Positions 43,223 through 52,204 of a stretch of 64,000 bases of DNA are shown piece after piece (position 1 is the first letter of the stretch; every line of letters begins with the position of its first letter). The translations under genes and the position numbers were made by a program. The notes under the pieces were generated by a model. The model worked only from the letters and a program-made list of their open reading frames with translations. It made no database searches and was not told where the DNA came from. The DNA lies in assembly GCA_934725355.1 (NCBI GenBank), contig CAKVAO010000004.1, positions 23,725 through 87,724 of the forward strand, written 5' to 3'. This DNA comes from an uncultured Candidatus Saccharibacteria bacterium (lineage in GTDB: Bacteria > Patescibacteriota > Saccharimonadia > Saccharimonadales > Saccharimonadaceae).

Positions 43223-45646
43223 TTAGCTTTTATCAGTTGCGGCCTTCTTGGCTGTAGTCTTTTTTGTCGCAGTCTTCTTGGTCGTAGTCTTTTTTGTGGC
43301 GGTTTTCTTTGTCGTGGACTTCTTTGAGGTAGATTTCGTGGCAGTCTTACGACCGCGGGTCGTTCGTGCACGATCAGGAGCTTTATCTAATAACTCCTTA
43401 GCCAGCTCTTCTGTAATATCTTTCGGGTCGGTATCTTTTGGTATCTTAACATTCTTGCTACCATCGGTAATGTAAGGACCATAGCGCCCCTTTAACACCT
43501 CGATACCACTGGCCTCAAATTTCTTAATATGACGTTCTGCCTCAGCCTTTTGCTTTTCCGCCCACATCTCACGCGCTTGCTCAAGTGTAATCTCAAACGG
43601 CGAAAGCGGCTTAATGCTTACAAACTTACCATCAACCTTGATATACGGACCAAAGCGACCAATATTAGCCAAAATTTCCTCGCCGTCTGCCGTACGACCA
43701 ACAATGCGCGGCAGGCTGAACATCCGAAGTGCTTGCTCGATTGTCACATTTTTAACTGTAGCACCAGTAGGCATGTTGGCAAACGTGACCTCTTTGGCGC
43801 CTGGACCATCCTCACGCAGTAGCATTGGACCAAAGCGTCCTAATCTAGCATAGATATTTCGCCCTTGAGTATCCTGTCCAACCAACCGCTGACCAGCCAC
43901 CTTGCTACGATCAATAGTGTCGCTATCGAGGATCTTGTCATGGAACGGCGCATAGAACTTGCGCAGCATGTCGACTTTGTCCATCTTCTCTTCAGCAATA
44001 TCGTCCAGCTCTTTCTCGACCCCTGCGGTAAATTTATAATCTACAATATCGTTAAAATGGTCGTTCAGAAAATCCGCCACCACTTCACCACTTGTAGTTG
44101 GGACTAACTTTCCCTTGTCAGCGCCAGTCTTCTCTTTGACTACACGGCGCGTCGTCTGATTGTCAGCCAGTACAAACTCAATAACATCACGTTCCTTGCC
44201 TTCGGATTGTCCCTTCTCTACATAGCCACGATCCTGAATGGTACTAATAATAGTCGCATAAGTCGACGGTCGGCCAATCTCAAGCTCTTCGAGCTTTTTC
44301 ACCAATGAACCTTCAGTGTAACGTGCCGGTGGCCGAGCAAAGGTCTGTCTAGCAACGACTTCTACGGCAGACAGATTGTCGCCAATCTGCAAATCAGGCA
44401 ACAACTCATCCTTACTAGCACCATAGACTTTCAAAAATCCATCAAAGGCAACAACCTCACCCTTGGCAATAAATTTCTGATCGTGATTGCTAATATCTAT
44501 AGTCGCAGTGGTGCGATTAATTTTAGCATCTGCCATTTGAGTAGCTAGTGTACGGTTGCGAATTAGGTTGTACAATTTCTGCGCACGCGCATCACCCGGT
44601 ACATGCTCGCGACGAATATCGGTAGGACGAATAGCCTCGTGAGCCTCCTGTGCACCGGCGGTCTTGGTTTTGAAATTGCGCACCTTATGGTATTCACCGC
44701 CGTAATTAGATTCAATAAATTCGCCAATTGCAGCTATCGCCTGACCAGATAAATTGACACTATCGGTACGCATATAGGTAATCAAACCACTCTGATACAG
44801 AACCTGGGCAATGCTCATAGTGCTGCGGCTGCTATATCCTAATTTAGCATTAGCATCCTGCTGCAAGGTTGACGTAGTGAACGGTGGTAGCGGTTTACGT
44901 GTGCCGGTAGTCTGTTTAACGTCAGAAACCGTATAAGATTGATCTTTTAAGCCCTCGATAAACTGCTGAGCAGCAGCCTCATCAGGCAACTCTTTATTAA
45001 GAGCGGCCTTAACGTCGTGATCATCCTTATTAAACACACCTGTAACTTTGAAGGTAAAATTGCCCTTAAAATTTTCAATCTCGCGTTCACGCTCAACAAC
45101 CAACTTTACGGCAGGTGACTGCACGCGACCAGCCGACTTGCCGCCCGGCACCTTCTTCCATACTACGGGACTAAGCTCAAAGCCAACCAACCGGTCTAGA
45201 ATCTGACGTGCTTGCTGAGCATGGACTAAGTCCATATCAACAGTGCGCGGATTCTTGATAGCAGTCTCAATAGCGGGTTTAGTAATTTCATGAAAGACAA
45301 TGCGTCGCGTATTTTTAGGCAGATGCAAAGTCTCGACTAAGTGCCACGCAATTGCTTCACCTTCGCGATCTTCATCGGTTGCGAGCCAGACAGTATCAGC
45401 AGCTTTGACAGCTTTTCTTAATTCCGCTACAGTTTTCTTCTTCTCAGTGTCAACCTCATAAATAGTCTCGAAGTTGTGCGCTGTATCAATGGGTTTTTGC
45501 CCATCCTTAGTGGCATGCTTAATTATGCTGCGAATGTGGCCAACACTAGCCATTACCGTATAATCCTTGCCAAGGTAGCCTTCGATAGTATGTGCCTTCG
45601 CTGGCGACTCGACAATCACTAGATTTTTTATTGATTTTTCGCTCAT
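43223..45646 (-). CDS. topA: DNA topoisomerase I (type IA)
   Basis: It relaxes negative supercoils. The N-terminal TOPRIM domain (VIVESPAKAHTIEGYLG, ATDEDREGEAIAWH) is followed by the catalytic Tyr region (LITYMRTDS) and PSTYATIISTIQDRGYV. C-terminal modules carry GRFGPM/GRYGPY repeats, but no Cys4 zinc finger. The last ~45 residues are a Lys/Thr/Ala repeat tail (TTKKTATKK-like) that resembles histone H1 and probably binds DNA. I chose the ATG at 45646 (MSEKSIKN, 807 aa) because TATACT lies 8 nt upstream. Confidence 0.95.
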   Translation of the reverse strand: MSEKSIKNLVIVESPAKAHTIEGYLGKDYTVMASVGHIRSIIKHATKDGQKPIDTAHNFETIYEVDTEKKKTVAELRKAVKAADTVWLATDEDREGEAIAWHLVETLHLPKNTRRIVFHEITKPAIETAIKNPRTVDMDLVHAQQARQILDRLVGFELSPVVWKKVPGGKSAGRVQSPAVKLVVEREREIENFKGNFTFKVTGVFNKDDHDVKAALNKELPDEAAAQQFIEGLKDQSYTVSDVKQTTGTRKPLPPFTTSTLQQDANAKLGYSSRSTMSIAQVLYQSGLITYMRTDSVNLSGQAIAAIGEFIESNYGGEYHKVRNFKTKTAGAQEAHEAIRPTDIRREHVPGDARAQKLYNLIRNRTLATQMADAKINRTTATIDISNHDQKFIAKGEVVAFDGFLKVYGASKDELLPDLQIGDNLSAVEVVARQTFARPPARYTEGSLVKKLEELEIGRPSTYATIISTIQDRGYVEKGQSEGKERDVIEFVLADNQTTRRVVKEKTGADKGKLVPTTSGEVVADFLNDHFNDIVDYKFTAGVEKELDDIAEEKMDKVDMLRKFYAPFHDKILDSDTIDRSKVAGQRLVGQDTQGRNIYARLGRFGPMLLREDGPGAKEVTFANMPTGATVKNVTIEQALRMFSLPRIVGRTADGEEILANIGRFGPYIKVDGKFVSIKPLSPFEITLEQAREMWAEKQKAEAERHIKKFEASGIEVLKGRYGPYITDGSKNVKIPKDTDPKDITEELAKELLDKAPDRARTTRGRKTATKSTSKKSTTKKTATKKTTTKKTATKKTTAKKAATDKS

Positions 45647-45671
45647 TGCTACATAGTATAACATATTAAAA

Positions 45672-45692
45672 GCCCCGGCGAGATGCCGGGGC
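45672..45692 (-). terminator. Intrinsic terminator of the 144-aa gene
   Basis: A perfect 8-bp GC-rich stem (GCCCCGGC / GCCGGGGC) with a 5-nt loop, followed by TTTT on the minus strand, lies between the 144-aa gene and topA. Confidence 0.88.
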
Positions 45693-45718
45693 ATAGTGGA
45701 GTCAAGCGAGCTTAACTG

Positions 45719-46153
45719 TTATTTTACCTTCTGGACGTAGCCTTTGAAGTCGTTGCTATTGGCGGGTCGAAATAGGTAAATAGGTAGGGTTGATTCGTGG
45801 CTTGATTCAGAACCAGATACACCGTAATGTTCTATTTGGATACGGTGTTTGCTCTTGTTCTTACCACAGTCACAAACATTTTCTGAAAGCCTAACGTTAT
45901 AGTGTGTCAAGTCAAAAGTACAAGGCTTGTCACTAACAGGCTCTTTCCCTCGTTTAACTTTAGCAACCAAGTAAACTTCTTGGTTAGGAGTCTTCACTTC
46001 ATTGTTTAGCTTGCTTATCATATCGTCAATCGCAATATCACCAGCCCATTCAGACAACGACGATGTCTTTTCGCTGGATTCTTCGGGATTGGTTGGCTTG
46101 ATCATGATAATGATGTCAGATAAGCAGTCCTTAACTTGTGGCGTATAGCTCAA
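45719..46153 (-). CDS. Unknown protein with TTG start (144 aa)
   Basis: The start is probably a TTG at 46153, because AGGAGG lies 5 nt upstream and no ATG is well placed; an upstream frame to 46198 would contain this site. The protein is hydrophilic, with a CDCGKNKSKH segment near residue 100. The last residues (FRPANSNDFKGYVQKVK) are basic. It has no TM segment or signal peptide. The function is unknown. Its own promoter (46226-46254), structured leader and terminator mark it as a separately controlled gene. Confidence 0.6.
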   Translation of the reverse strand: MSYTPQVKDCLSDIIIMIKPTNPEESSEKTSSLSEWAGDIAIDDMISKLNNEVKTPNQEVYLVAKVKRGKEPVSDKPCTFDLTHYNVRLSENVCDCGKNKSKHRIQIEHYGVSGSESSHESTLPIYLFRPANSNDFKGYVQKVK

Positions 46154-46184
46154 GTTAGCCTCCTTAGTAATAGGAACTACGACA

Positions 46185-46254
46185 GATCTCTGTCGCACAG
46201 ATCACCTCAAAACGAGGTATTTAGCATACTACCACGTTATATTAATAATGTCAA
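46185..46254 (-). promoter_or_regulatory. Promoter and hairpin leader of the 144-aa gene
   Basis: TTGACA (46254-46249), a 17-nt spacer and TAGTAT (46231-46226) form a good promoter. The leader has two hairpins, ACCTC-gtttt-GAGGT and CGACAG-agat-CTGTCG, upstream of AGGAGG. The second could affect access to the ribosome site. Confidence 0.6.
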
Positions 46255-46264
46255 CAAAAGAAAA

Positions 46265-46290
46265 ACCACCTGCGATAAAACACAGGTGGT
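46265..46290 (-). terminator. Intrinsic terminator of the 115-aa gene
   Basis: An 8-bp stem (ACCACCTG / CAGGTGGT) with a 10-nt loop, followed by TTTTTCTTTTG on the minus strand, 18 nt after the stop codon at 46309. Confidence 0.88.
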
Positions 46291-46308
46291 AAAAAGGAAC
46301 GAGAGGTG

Positions 46309-46656
46309 TCAGCTCACACAAACATCATTACAACCATAGTCAATCAAAATACGGCCTTTGATGTGTTCATAGCTTCTGCCATCATCACGAGAGATCCACC
46401 AGCCTCTGACGATAACAATAAATTGTTCTGACTTATTGTAAAACGCACGCGCAGGCTCACCTGCTGCAGGCTCGTGATCCGTAGGATCTTCGCGAACTAT
46501 AGGGTACGCTTTGCTACCGACAGTAACTACGATACGATAACAGTCTTCGCTGTTATCAATCATATCCTCGAGCTTAATGCTCGTATTAGTATCAGACTCA
46601 TCCGTGTTGAACTGACGATGGAAACTAACACTATTGAAGTTTTCTACAATAATCAA
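46309..46656 (-). CDS. Unknown protein with TTG start (115 aa)
   Basis: The start is a TTG at 46656 with AAGGAGG 5 nt upstream, as in the neighbouring 144-aa gene. The protein is a mix of acidic and beta-like segments (YRIVVTVGSKAYPIV, FIVIVRGWWISRDDGR) with two Cys near the C-terminus. It has no TM segment. The function is unknown. Its promoter has the same form as that of its neighbour (TTGACA-N17-TAATAT), and the leader has hairpins, so the two genes may share a control. Both are followed by strong terminators. Confidence 0.6.
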   Translation of the reverse strand: MIIVENFNSVSFHRQFNTDESDTNTSIKLEDMIDNSEDCYRIVVTVGSKAYPIVREDPTDHEPAAGEPARAFYNKSEQFIVIVRGWWISRDDGRSYEHIKGRILIDYGCNDVCVS

Positions 46657-46669
46657 TAGTACCTCCTTG

Positions 46670-46753
46670 CTTGGAACGATCTACTGAACAGCAGTAGTCA
46701 CCGGTTGATGTACAACTATTCGCTATATTACTATATTATAGCGTTAATGTCAA
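46670..46753 (-). promoter_or_regulatory. Promoter and hairpin leader of the 115-aa gene
   Basis: TTGACA (46753-46748), a 17-nt spacer and TAATAT (46730-46725) are followed by a leader with GTTG-tacat-CAAC and CTACTG-ctgtt-CAGTAG hairpins, then AAGGAGG. Confidence 0.6.
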
Positions 46754-46763
46754 TAATGTAGTA

Positions 46764-47627
46764 CTATTTGACACCCCATTGATTGCCACCTAACGGCTGA
46801 ATATAAGCATTTAGTTCTAGCATAGTAAGAGCTGCCATGAAATCAGCTGTGTCGAGATTGGATAATTTAGCTAAGCGATCACCATCATGCTCGCCACTCA
46901 GAATCAAATCGTATACCTTCTGCGATTCAGGCGAATCAAAGCGTATCCGCGTAGTCTTTTGTTCTTCTAGCTCGTGACGGATACCCAAATGATCTAGAAC
47001 ATCTTGACTAGACAAAATCGGCGCTGCACCCTGCGCAATCAGACGATTACAACCGACCGATAATGGCGAAGTAACATTACCCGGCACCGCCATCACCTCC
47101 TTGCCCTGCTGGATAGCGTGACTAGCAGTATTTAGCGTCCCGCTATGTTCACCAGCCTCAATTACAATGACTATATCAGCCAGAGCACTAATCAAGCGAT
47201 TCCGTTGCAGAAAGTTCTCTTTATAAACAGGTGCATCGGGCGAATATTCGCTAATTATAGCGCCACCATTTTCAACAATTCGTTCTGCTAGTGCATGATT
47301 AGCATGTGGATGCGGATTTTCTAGACCGTTACCAATTACCGCTACTGTTTTTCCACCAGCCTCTAAACAGGCGCGGTGTGCTAATGCGTCATGTCCGATA
47401 GCCAAGCCACTGACAATAATGACGCCATGTTTGGCGAGTTCAGACACCAAACGCCCACTAATTTCGCGACCGTAGCTAGTGGGCTTACGCGAGCCAACAA
47501 CAGCCACCGTTGGCAACGGTTCTGGTATAGTCCCGACATACCATAAGCATTTAGGTGGTTTGTCAATAACCGTGGTACGCTGTAGGAATTTACTTTCTTG
47601 GGGTGATATTTGCTTGATATTTTTCAT
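46764..47627 (-). CDS. dprA: DNA-processing protein DprA
   Basis: DprA loads RecA on incoming single-stranded DNA during natural transformation. The Rossmann-like core is complete: VAVVGSRKPTSYGREIS, GLAIGHDALAHRACLE, TVAVIGNGLENPHPHAN, QRNRLISALADIVIVIEAGEHSGTLNTA and AVPGNVTSPLSVGCNRLI. A short C-terminal winged helix follows. The start is uncertain: I favour the ATG at 47627 (MKNIKQISP, 287 aa) over a TTG at 47651 that overlaps the divergent promoter of the RNA at 47680. With PilB, this fits DNA uptake. Confidence 0.92.
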   Translation of the reverse strand: MKNIKQISPQESKFLQRTTVIDKPPKCLWYVGTIPEPLPTVAVVGSRKPTSYGREISGRLVSELAKHGVIIVSGLAIGHDALAHRACLEAGGKTVAVIGNGLENPHPHANHALAERIVENGGAIISEYSPDAPVYKENFLQRNRLISALADIVIVIEAGEHSGTLNTASHAIQQGKEVMAVPGNVTSPLSVGCNRLIAQGAAPILSSQDVLDHLGIRHELEEQKTTRIRFDSPESQKVYDLILSGEHDGDRLAKLSNLDTADFMAALTMLELNAYIQPLGGNQWGVK

Positions 47628-47644
47628 GTTTTCTTGTAAAAGTG

Positions 47645-47673
47645 TTGACAATAAACAAAAGGTGTGCTAATAT
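47645..47673 (+). promoter_or_regulatory. Strong promoter of the structured RNA
   Basis: TTGACA (47645-47650), a 17-nt spacer and TAATAT (47668-47673) on the plus strand. No protein-coding frame follows before pth, so it must serve an RNA. It is divergent from dprA. Confidence 0.75.
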
Positions 47674-47679
47674 TAACAT

Positions 47680-47969
47680 TGTTATCGAGTTAGTGCAACT
47701 AACTAACCACGACAAGCACCTTATACCCCCTATTTTAACACGAATGTGTTAGGCTACGCGCGGATGAAAGTATCTACCCTCCACTTTTCGTCGCATGTTC
47801 TATATTGCGGCAAATCAGCGCGTATCTAACCCTCTTGACCGGCGGACCCCATGTTGTGAGGTGGGTCACGCTTGCTAGCAATAGCTACCTTATAATGGGG
47901 CGTCGAGAGGTCGAATAGCCCGCTGAATGTAACGATGCCCACCCTTGTTACATCGGCGGGCTTTTTGAG
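47680..47969 (+). ncRNA. Orphan structured RNA, about 290 nt
   Basis: The 290 nt between dprA and pth contain no convincing ORF but have a strong promoter at one end and a strong terminator at the other (47914-47966). Stems I can see are GTTAG/CTAAC near the 5' end, CCCCAT/ATGGGG (about 47847-47899), and an inner AGGT/ACCT. I checked for RNase P, SRP, tmRNA and 6S hallmarks by eye and did not find them: there is no GGAAGNAGCA SRP loop, no GAGGAAAGUCC of RNase P, and no tRNA-like end. Its identity is open; a very diverged housekeeping RNA remains possible. Confidence 0.6.
47918..47966 (+). terminator. Long terminator hairpin of the structured RNA
   Basis: AGCCCGC pairs with GCGGGCT and, inside, ATGTAAC pairs with GTTACAT around a 13-nt loop. 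CTTTTTG follows on the plus strand. It is directed away from dprA and toward the convergent pth gene. Confidence 0.85.
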
Positions 47970-47991
47970 TGGCTATTTACGCTACTAACCT

Positions 47992-48597
47992 TTATTTGTT
48001 ATCTAACGCGCGAGTATTTGAAATCTCCATTGTGGTCACAGTAAATTTACCTGCGATAAAATCTTCGACAAGCTTTTTAACGACTGGTAACCCCGATTCA
48101 AACAGACTCTGATCAACCTGGTTCAGGCGGCATAACACATAGTCGCGCCGATCATGCGTAGGCTGAGTATCACCATCATGAGTGGGCGTTTGTCCTGAGC
48201 CAATGCGAATGCGCGCAAAATTACTGCTAATGGTAGCAATAATATTTTTAATGCCATTATTGCCCGCATCGCTACCATTTTTACGGGTGCGGATAGTACC
48301 TAAGGGTAGCGCCATTTCATCATGAATCACCAAGATGTCAGTGTTGTCTAGTTTATAAAACTGCTTTATTTTTTGAATAGCGTTGCCAACCAAGTTGTAA
48401 TACGTTGTAGGCTTGAGTAAGATAACCTTCTCGCCGCCAATCGAAGCAGTCGCAATAACACCGCTGAATTTTGCTTCGTTGCTCCAGCTACTGGCATTCC
48501 ATTGCTGCGCCAAATAATCTAGCACCGCAAAACCGAAGTTATGACGTGTACCAGCATATTCCGCTCCTGGGTTACCTAGTCCAACGATTAGTTTCAT
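47992..48597 (-). CDS. pth: Peptidyl-tRNA hydrolase
   Basis: Pth recycles peptidyl-tRNA dropped from ribosomes. The protein has the family start LIVGLGNPGAEYAGTRHNFGF with the catalytic His, and VIHDEMALPLGTIR. The usual GGHNGL stretch reads AGNNGI here. At 201 aa it is of normal size. TATAAT lies 9 nt before the ATG. It is downstream of the VirB6-like gene on the same strand and convergent with the structured RNA. Confidence 0.94.
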   Translation of the reverse strand: MKLIVGLGNPGAEYAGTRHNFGFAVLDYLAQQWNASSWSNEAKFSGVIATASIGGEKVILLKPTTYYNLVGNAIQKIKQFYKLDNTDILVIHDEMALPLGTIRTRKNGSDAGNNGIKNIIATISSNFARIRIGSGQTPTHDGDTQPTHDRRDYVLCRLNQVDQSLFESGLPVVKKLVEDFIAGKFTVTTMEISNTRALDNK

Positions 48598-48630
48598 ATC
48601 GCTATTATTATAACACTACACTAGACTGCC

Positions 48631-51600
48631 TTATTCACCGCTATAAGGTATACCGTGTGAAATCTTGTATAGATAATCGTCAACAGCAGGATTGCTGCTC
48701 TTATGTCCTTTTAGATTATAGAACATTGCGTCCTGTCGAACTTTGTTGTCAAAGTTAGACAGCATGCGTTGTCGTCTAGTTTCATCATCGTGTATTGCTG
48801 ATTGATTTGGCCACACGGAGTTCTCACGGAACTTGGAATACTGTTCACGGAGTTTTAAGACGTTGTTTCCGGCACCGCCCACAGAACCAGCCGAGCCGGT
48901 CGTGCCGGTCGTGCCAGCCGTGCCAGCCGTGCTATAAGCTGATGTAGATGCACTAGCGGTCGGCATAGCGCCAATGTCACTATTACCGATGTTGTCAACA
49001 GTAATGCTGTCGATTTTCCTGCTAACCGAACGTTCGAAGGAATTGCGAATTTCCTTGTCGGCACTGGACTTTGCCTGCGGATTGCTAGTTACACGATCTA
49101 TGTAGTTTTCATTTACTGGTTCCATCTTGGCATCAAAGTTTTCCTGATTACGCCCAGGTTGCGACTTAATCTCACTAATATGCGCAACCTTACTTAGATC
49201 ATTCGGATCTGGGTGATAGTCACCATTATAGGTATCCTGTATCTTCTGGTAAGTCTTTTTATCCATATCAACTAGCGGATTATTGCCTTTAGCGGTTTGC
49301 TTGAGCATGGTGTCTATTCGCTTGCTACCACCATCGACAGCAATCTTTACTAGCTCATCCTTGGTATCGCCACTAATCATCGACATACCCATCCGAGTAT
49401 CATTGCTATACTGCAATGCACCCAATGTATTAGCAGCCGCAGCAGAAATACTTCCATTAATGTCATCTACAGCATTGGCAATATCTGCATCAGTAACACT
49501 GTATTTATCACCAAACTGCTCTTTGATATCCTTATTGCCGCGACTAGAGACGTCTAAAATGTCCGCAGCGGTAACGCTCTCATCACCAGATAAGCCTTGG
49601 TCCTGATTATACTGATCCGCCTTAGCTTGAGCCGCCATGACAGTAGCAGCTTCAGCGCGATGACCAGATATTTGCTGTTGCGACATACTAGCCAACTTGC
49701 CCGGACTAACATTAACTGCATCAGTCAAGATCTTTTGATCAATATCAGCCTGGCTAGACACAGTCGGATTACTGCCAGTTAGACCCAGCATTTTATTAAG
49801 TGCTGGGGCACCAACTATAGAGTTTCCAGATTTCGCCATAGCAGAAACACCTGTACTGGCAAGTGCAGCCCAATTGTCACGCGCCTGAAATCCAGCTATG
49901 CCACTCGCCTGAACCTGTCGACCACGCTCTGCTAAATGAACCAACAGCTCGTAGTTTTGCTTGTGCGTCATATTAATGCCATCCATTTCAATCAATGCTT
50001 CCCACGTAGCATTATCCAGCTGCTGGCCAGACTTATATTTACCAGTGGTTAGCATATCCATACGGTCTTTTAATGGCATAGTTTCGGCAATTGCGGCAGC
50101 ATTTTTTCTAGCTTCATTGCGTTGTCGACCCTTCATAGCATCGTAAGCACCAGATCGTCGTCTGATATCAGCCTGACGCGCGCTACCCGCTCTACCGCCA
50201 ATTGCAGTACTAGCCGCACCTAACGCCGCACGAGCGGCAAAAGCGCGTAGTCCCGACTTACCCGCGTATTTCTGACCGATACGAGTAAGGTTTCTAGCTG
50301 CGCTTAGGCGTCCTCGCGCCATAGCACTTCGCCCACGCATTACAGCATGATTACCCATGGAATGCTGATAAGCATTACCTACTTTATCACTAACCTTTGA
50401 TTTCATCCCCTTAGTTAGTCTGCCACCAGCCTTACTAATAGCATTGCCAATTCCAGGTACACCTTTTAATATCTTGAACATCATTGCAGGCGCCGCAATC
50501 AGTGGTACACCCAACACGCCTATCGCCATAATTCTAGAGAACAGACTGTCACCTTTAATAATAGAGGAGGCTAGCTGGCTGGCACCAAACAACATACTAA
50601 CAGCAGGATACGCAATGAGCATTGATATAAATAAATTCTTCCATTTAACAAACACTTTATTGGTGCCCGGCAAAATAGCCATAGCAATAGCAATTGGCGC
50701 TACAACACACAGCATAACGACAATCGCCTGGCGTATTATCATAATTAATAGCACTAAACCCATAGCCAAGATAACGAAACCCAACACTGGCAGTATAGCG
50801 GCCGCCCCGCCAAAGGCAGCCGCCCCACCTGCACCAGCTAATGCAATCGCATTAGCGGCTATATCAGCAAACCCAGGTGTATTTTCGCCACCAATTGACA
50901 TGCTAGCACCTCTGAAGAATCCATTTAGATTTGCACCTAAGATATTGCTCATATCGACTGCGACAGCACACAACCACCAAGACAGATTAATTAGGATAGC
51001 GAAAACTATTAGCTTTGGCAACATCTTTTTAACACTGTAATTAGACATAGCGCCAAATCCATTACCCGTAGCTTCTGAATATATGATAAATAGAAATACT
51101 ATAGCTAACACTATATTGGCAATTGGCAGAAAGGTCTGGAAAGCCGCAAAAGCGCCACTATTAGTGCTAAATAGACTACTAGAATCGATCTCTAGAATCT
51201 TTTGCAGCACAGTGAACATACCATCACTGATAAGCCCCATGAACTTAGTAAGCGGACAAAGTATCCAACCGATATAACGAATTTGACAGTAGCTAGTGTA
51301 CTCTTTATCCTCAACACCAGTATCATTGACAAGGTCAATACATTTGCCATCGCGATATATCTTTCCCTGATTAGTACACTGCTTCGCTGTTACCATAATA
51401 TCGCTAGCATCCTTAGCAGCCCCACCAAGTATAGTTAGCTGTTCATCCTCGTTTTTACCTTTTAGAGCATATTGGTTCTTAAACTTATCATAGGTACACT
51501 TAGCTATTGCGTCGCCGTCATTAGTATGACTCTTAACACACTGTGTAACACCTGGTTTTACTTTAGCTGAACATGATTTATAGCCCTTTGAATTGCTTTT

Positions 51601-52125
51601 ACCTTGGTTTTCACATATTGCATTGACAAGTTTATCAACCGAGCTAGTCAGCGCGTCGCTTTTATTGCCAGTATTTAAATCTTTAATAGCTATAGGCTCG
51701 TCGCAATCAACCACTAGATATGTAATCTTATAATATGGCATGACATCTTGTTTGGTAGTAATAGCGCATTTGCGGTATGCTTTCTTGCTCGCACACACCG
51801 CATTCATCGGCCATTTTTTATTACCATTCAATTCATCCTGAACAAACGAGCCAACAGCCCCAGGCTTGTCACCCTTAGTGCATTTAGGATACTTCTTTTT
51901 CAGATACTCGTTATAAATTCGTGTCCAGCCATCACCGTAATTACCAACACAAGTTTCAGCAGCACCAAAACCACTAGTGTTAGTTGAACAGTTTATAGCA
52001 GTCTCTTCCCAATGGTCTTTCTTTGCGTTAGCAACTTGATTAGTTGTCACAACTATGCCAACCATTGAAATAATGGCCAACAATACAACAATTCCCTTGC
52101 CTCTTTTTAACATATGCTTAATCAT
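48631..52125 (-). CDS. Giant VirB6/TrbL-like polytopic membrane protein (1164 aa)
   Basis: A signal peptide (about 5-33, ending VANA) is followed by a Cys-rich external domain (about 35-290), then six or more TM helices (about 300-580), a basic Gly/Ala/Arg-rich region and a long hydrophilic C-terminus with a repeat AGTAGTTGTTGSAGSVGG (about 1080-1100). This plan matches VirB6/TrbL proteins that form the inner-membrane channel of type IV secretion systems. The paired Cys suggest disulphides. A perfect palindrome (52109-52130) surrounds the two candidate ATGs. The VirD4-like protein at 32.5 kb may be a partner. Confidence 0.8.
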   Translation of the reverse strand: MIKHMLKRGKGIVVLLAIISMVGIVVTTNQVANAKKDHWEETAINCSTNTSGFGAAETCVGNYGDGWTRIYNEYLKKKYPKCTKGDKPGAVGSFVQDELNGNKKWPMNAVCASKKAYRKCAITTKQDVMPYYKITYLVVDCDEPIAIKDLNTGNKSDALTSSVDKLVNAICENQGKSNSKGYKSCSAKVKPGVTQCVKSHTNDGDAIAKCTYDKFKNQYALKGKNEDEQLTILGGAAKDASDIMVTAKQCTNQGKIYRDGKCIDLVNDTGVEDKEYTSYCQIRYIGWILCPLTKFMGLISDGMFTVLQKILEIDSSSLFSTNSGAFAAFQTFLPIANIVLAIVFLFIIYSEATGNGFGAMSNYSVKKMLPKLIVFAILINLSWWLCAVAVDMSNILGANLNGFFRGASMSIGGENTPGFADIAANAIALAGAGGAAAFGGAAAILPVLGFVILAMGLVLLIMIIRQAIVVMLCVVAPIAIAMAILPGTNKVFVKWKNLFISMLIAYPAVSMLFGASQLASSIIKGDSLFSRIMAIGVLGVPLIAAPAMMFKILKGVPGIGNAISKAGGRLTKGMKSKVSDKVGNAYQHSMGNHAVMRGRSAMARGRLSAARNLTRIGQKYAGKSGLRAFAARAALGAASTAIGGRAGSARQADIRRRSGAYDAMKGRQRNEARKNAAAIAETMPLKDRMDMLTTGKYKSGQQLDNATWEALIEMDGINMTHKQNYELLVHLAERGRQVQASGIAGFQARDNWAALASTGVSAMAKSGNSIVGAPALNKMLGLTGSNPTVSSQADIDQKILTDAVNVSPGKLASMSQQQISGHRAEAATVMAAQAKADQYNQDQGLSGDESVTAADILDVSSRGNKDIKEQFGDKYSVTDADIANAVDDINGSISAAAANTLGALQYSNDTRMGMSMISGDTKDELVKIAVDGGSKRIDTMLKQTAKGNNPLVDMDKKTYQKIQDTYNGDYHPDPNDLSKVAHISEIKSQPGRNQENFDAKMEPVNENYIDRVTSNPQAKSSADKEIRNSFERSVSRKIDSITVDNIGNSDIGAMPTASASTSAYSTAGTAGTTGTTGSAGSVGGAGNNVLKLREQYSKFRENSVWPNQSAIHDDETRRQRMLSNFDNKVRQDAMFYNLKGHKSSNPAVDDYLYKISHGIPYSGE

Positions 52126-52130
52126 ATGTT
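52109..52130. promoter_or_regulatory. Palindrome AACATATG-N6-CATATGTT over the VirB6-like start
   Basis: A perfect 8-bp inverted repeat contains both possible start codons of the 1164-aa gene and a TATGAT -10-like box between them. It could be an operator or an RNA hairpin masking the start. Confidence 0.5.
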
Positions 52131-52204
52131 ACCAGTTCAGCGATCATTCTTCAACCAAATTATATTTAACTTGTTATTTGTTTATGAAGCATCCGACAAA
52201 CAAC

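Noticed and set aside
47680..47969. tmRNA, SRP RNA or RNase P RNA
   Set aside because: Searched by eye for the tRNA-like end, GGAAGNAGCA loop and GAGGAAAGUCC; none was found.
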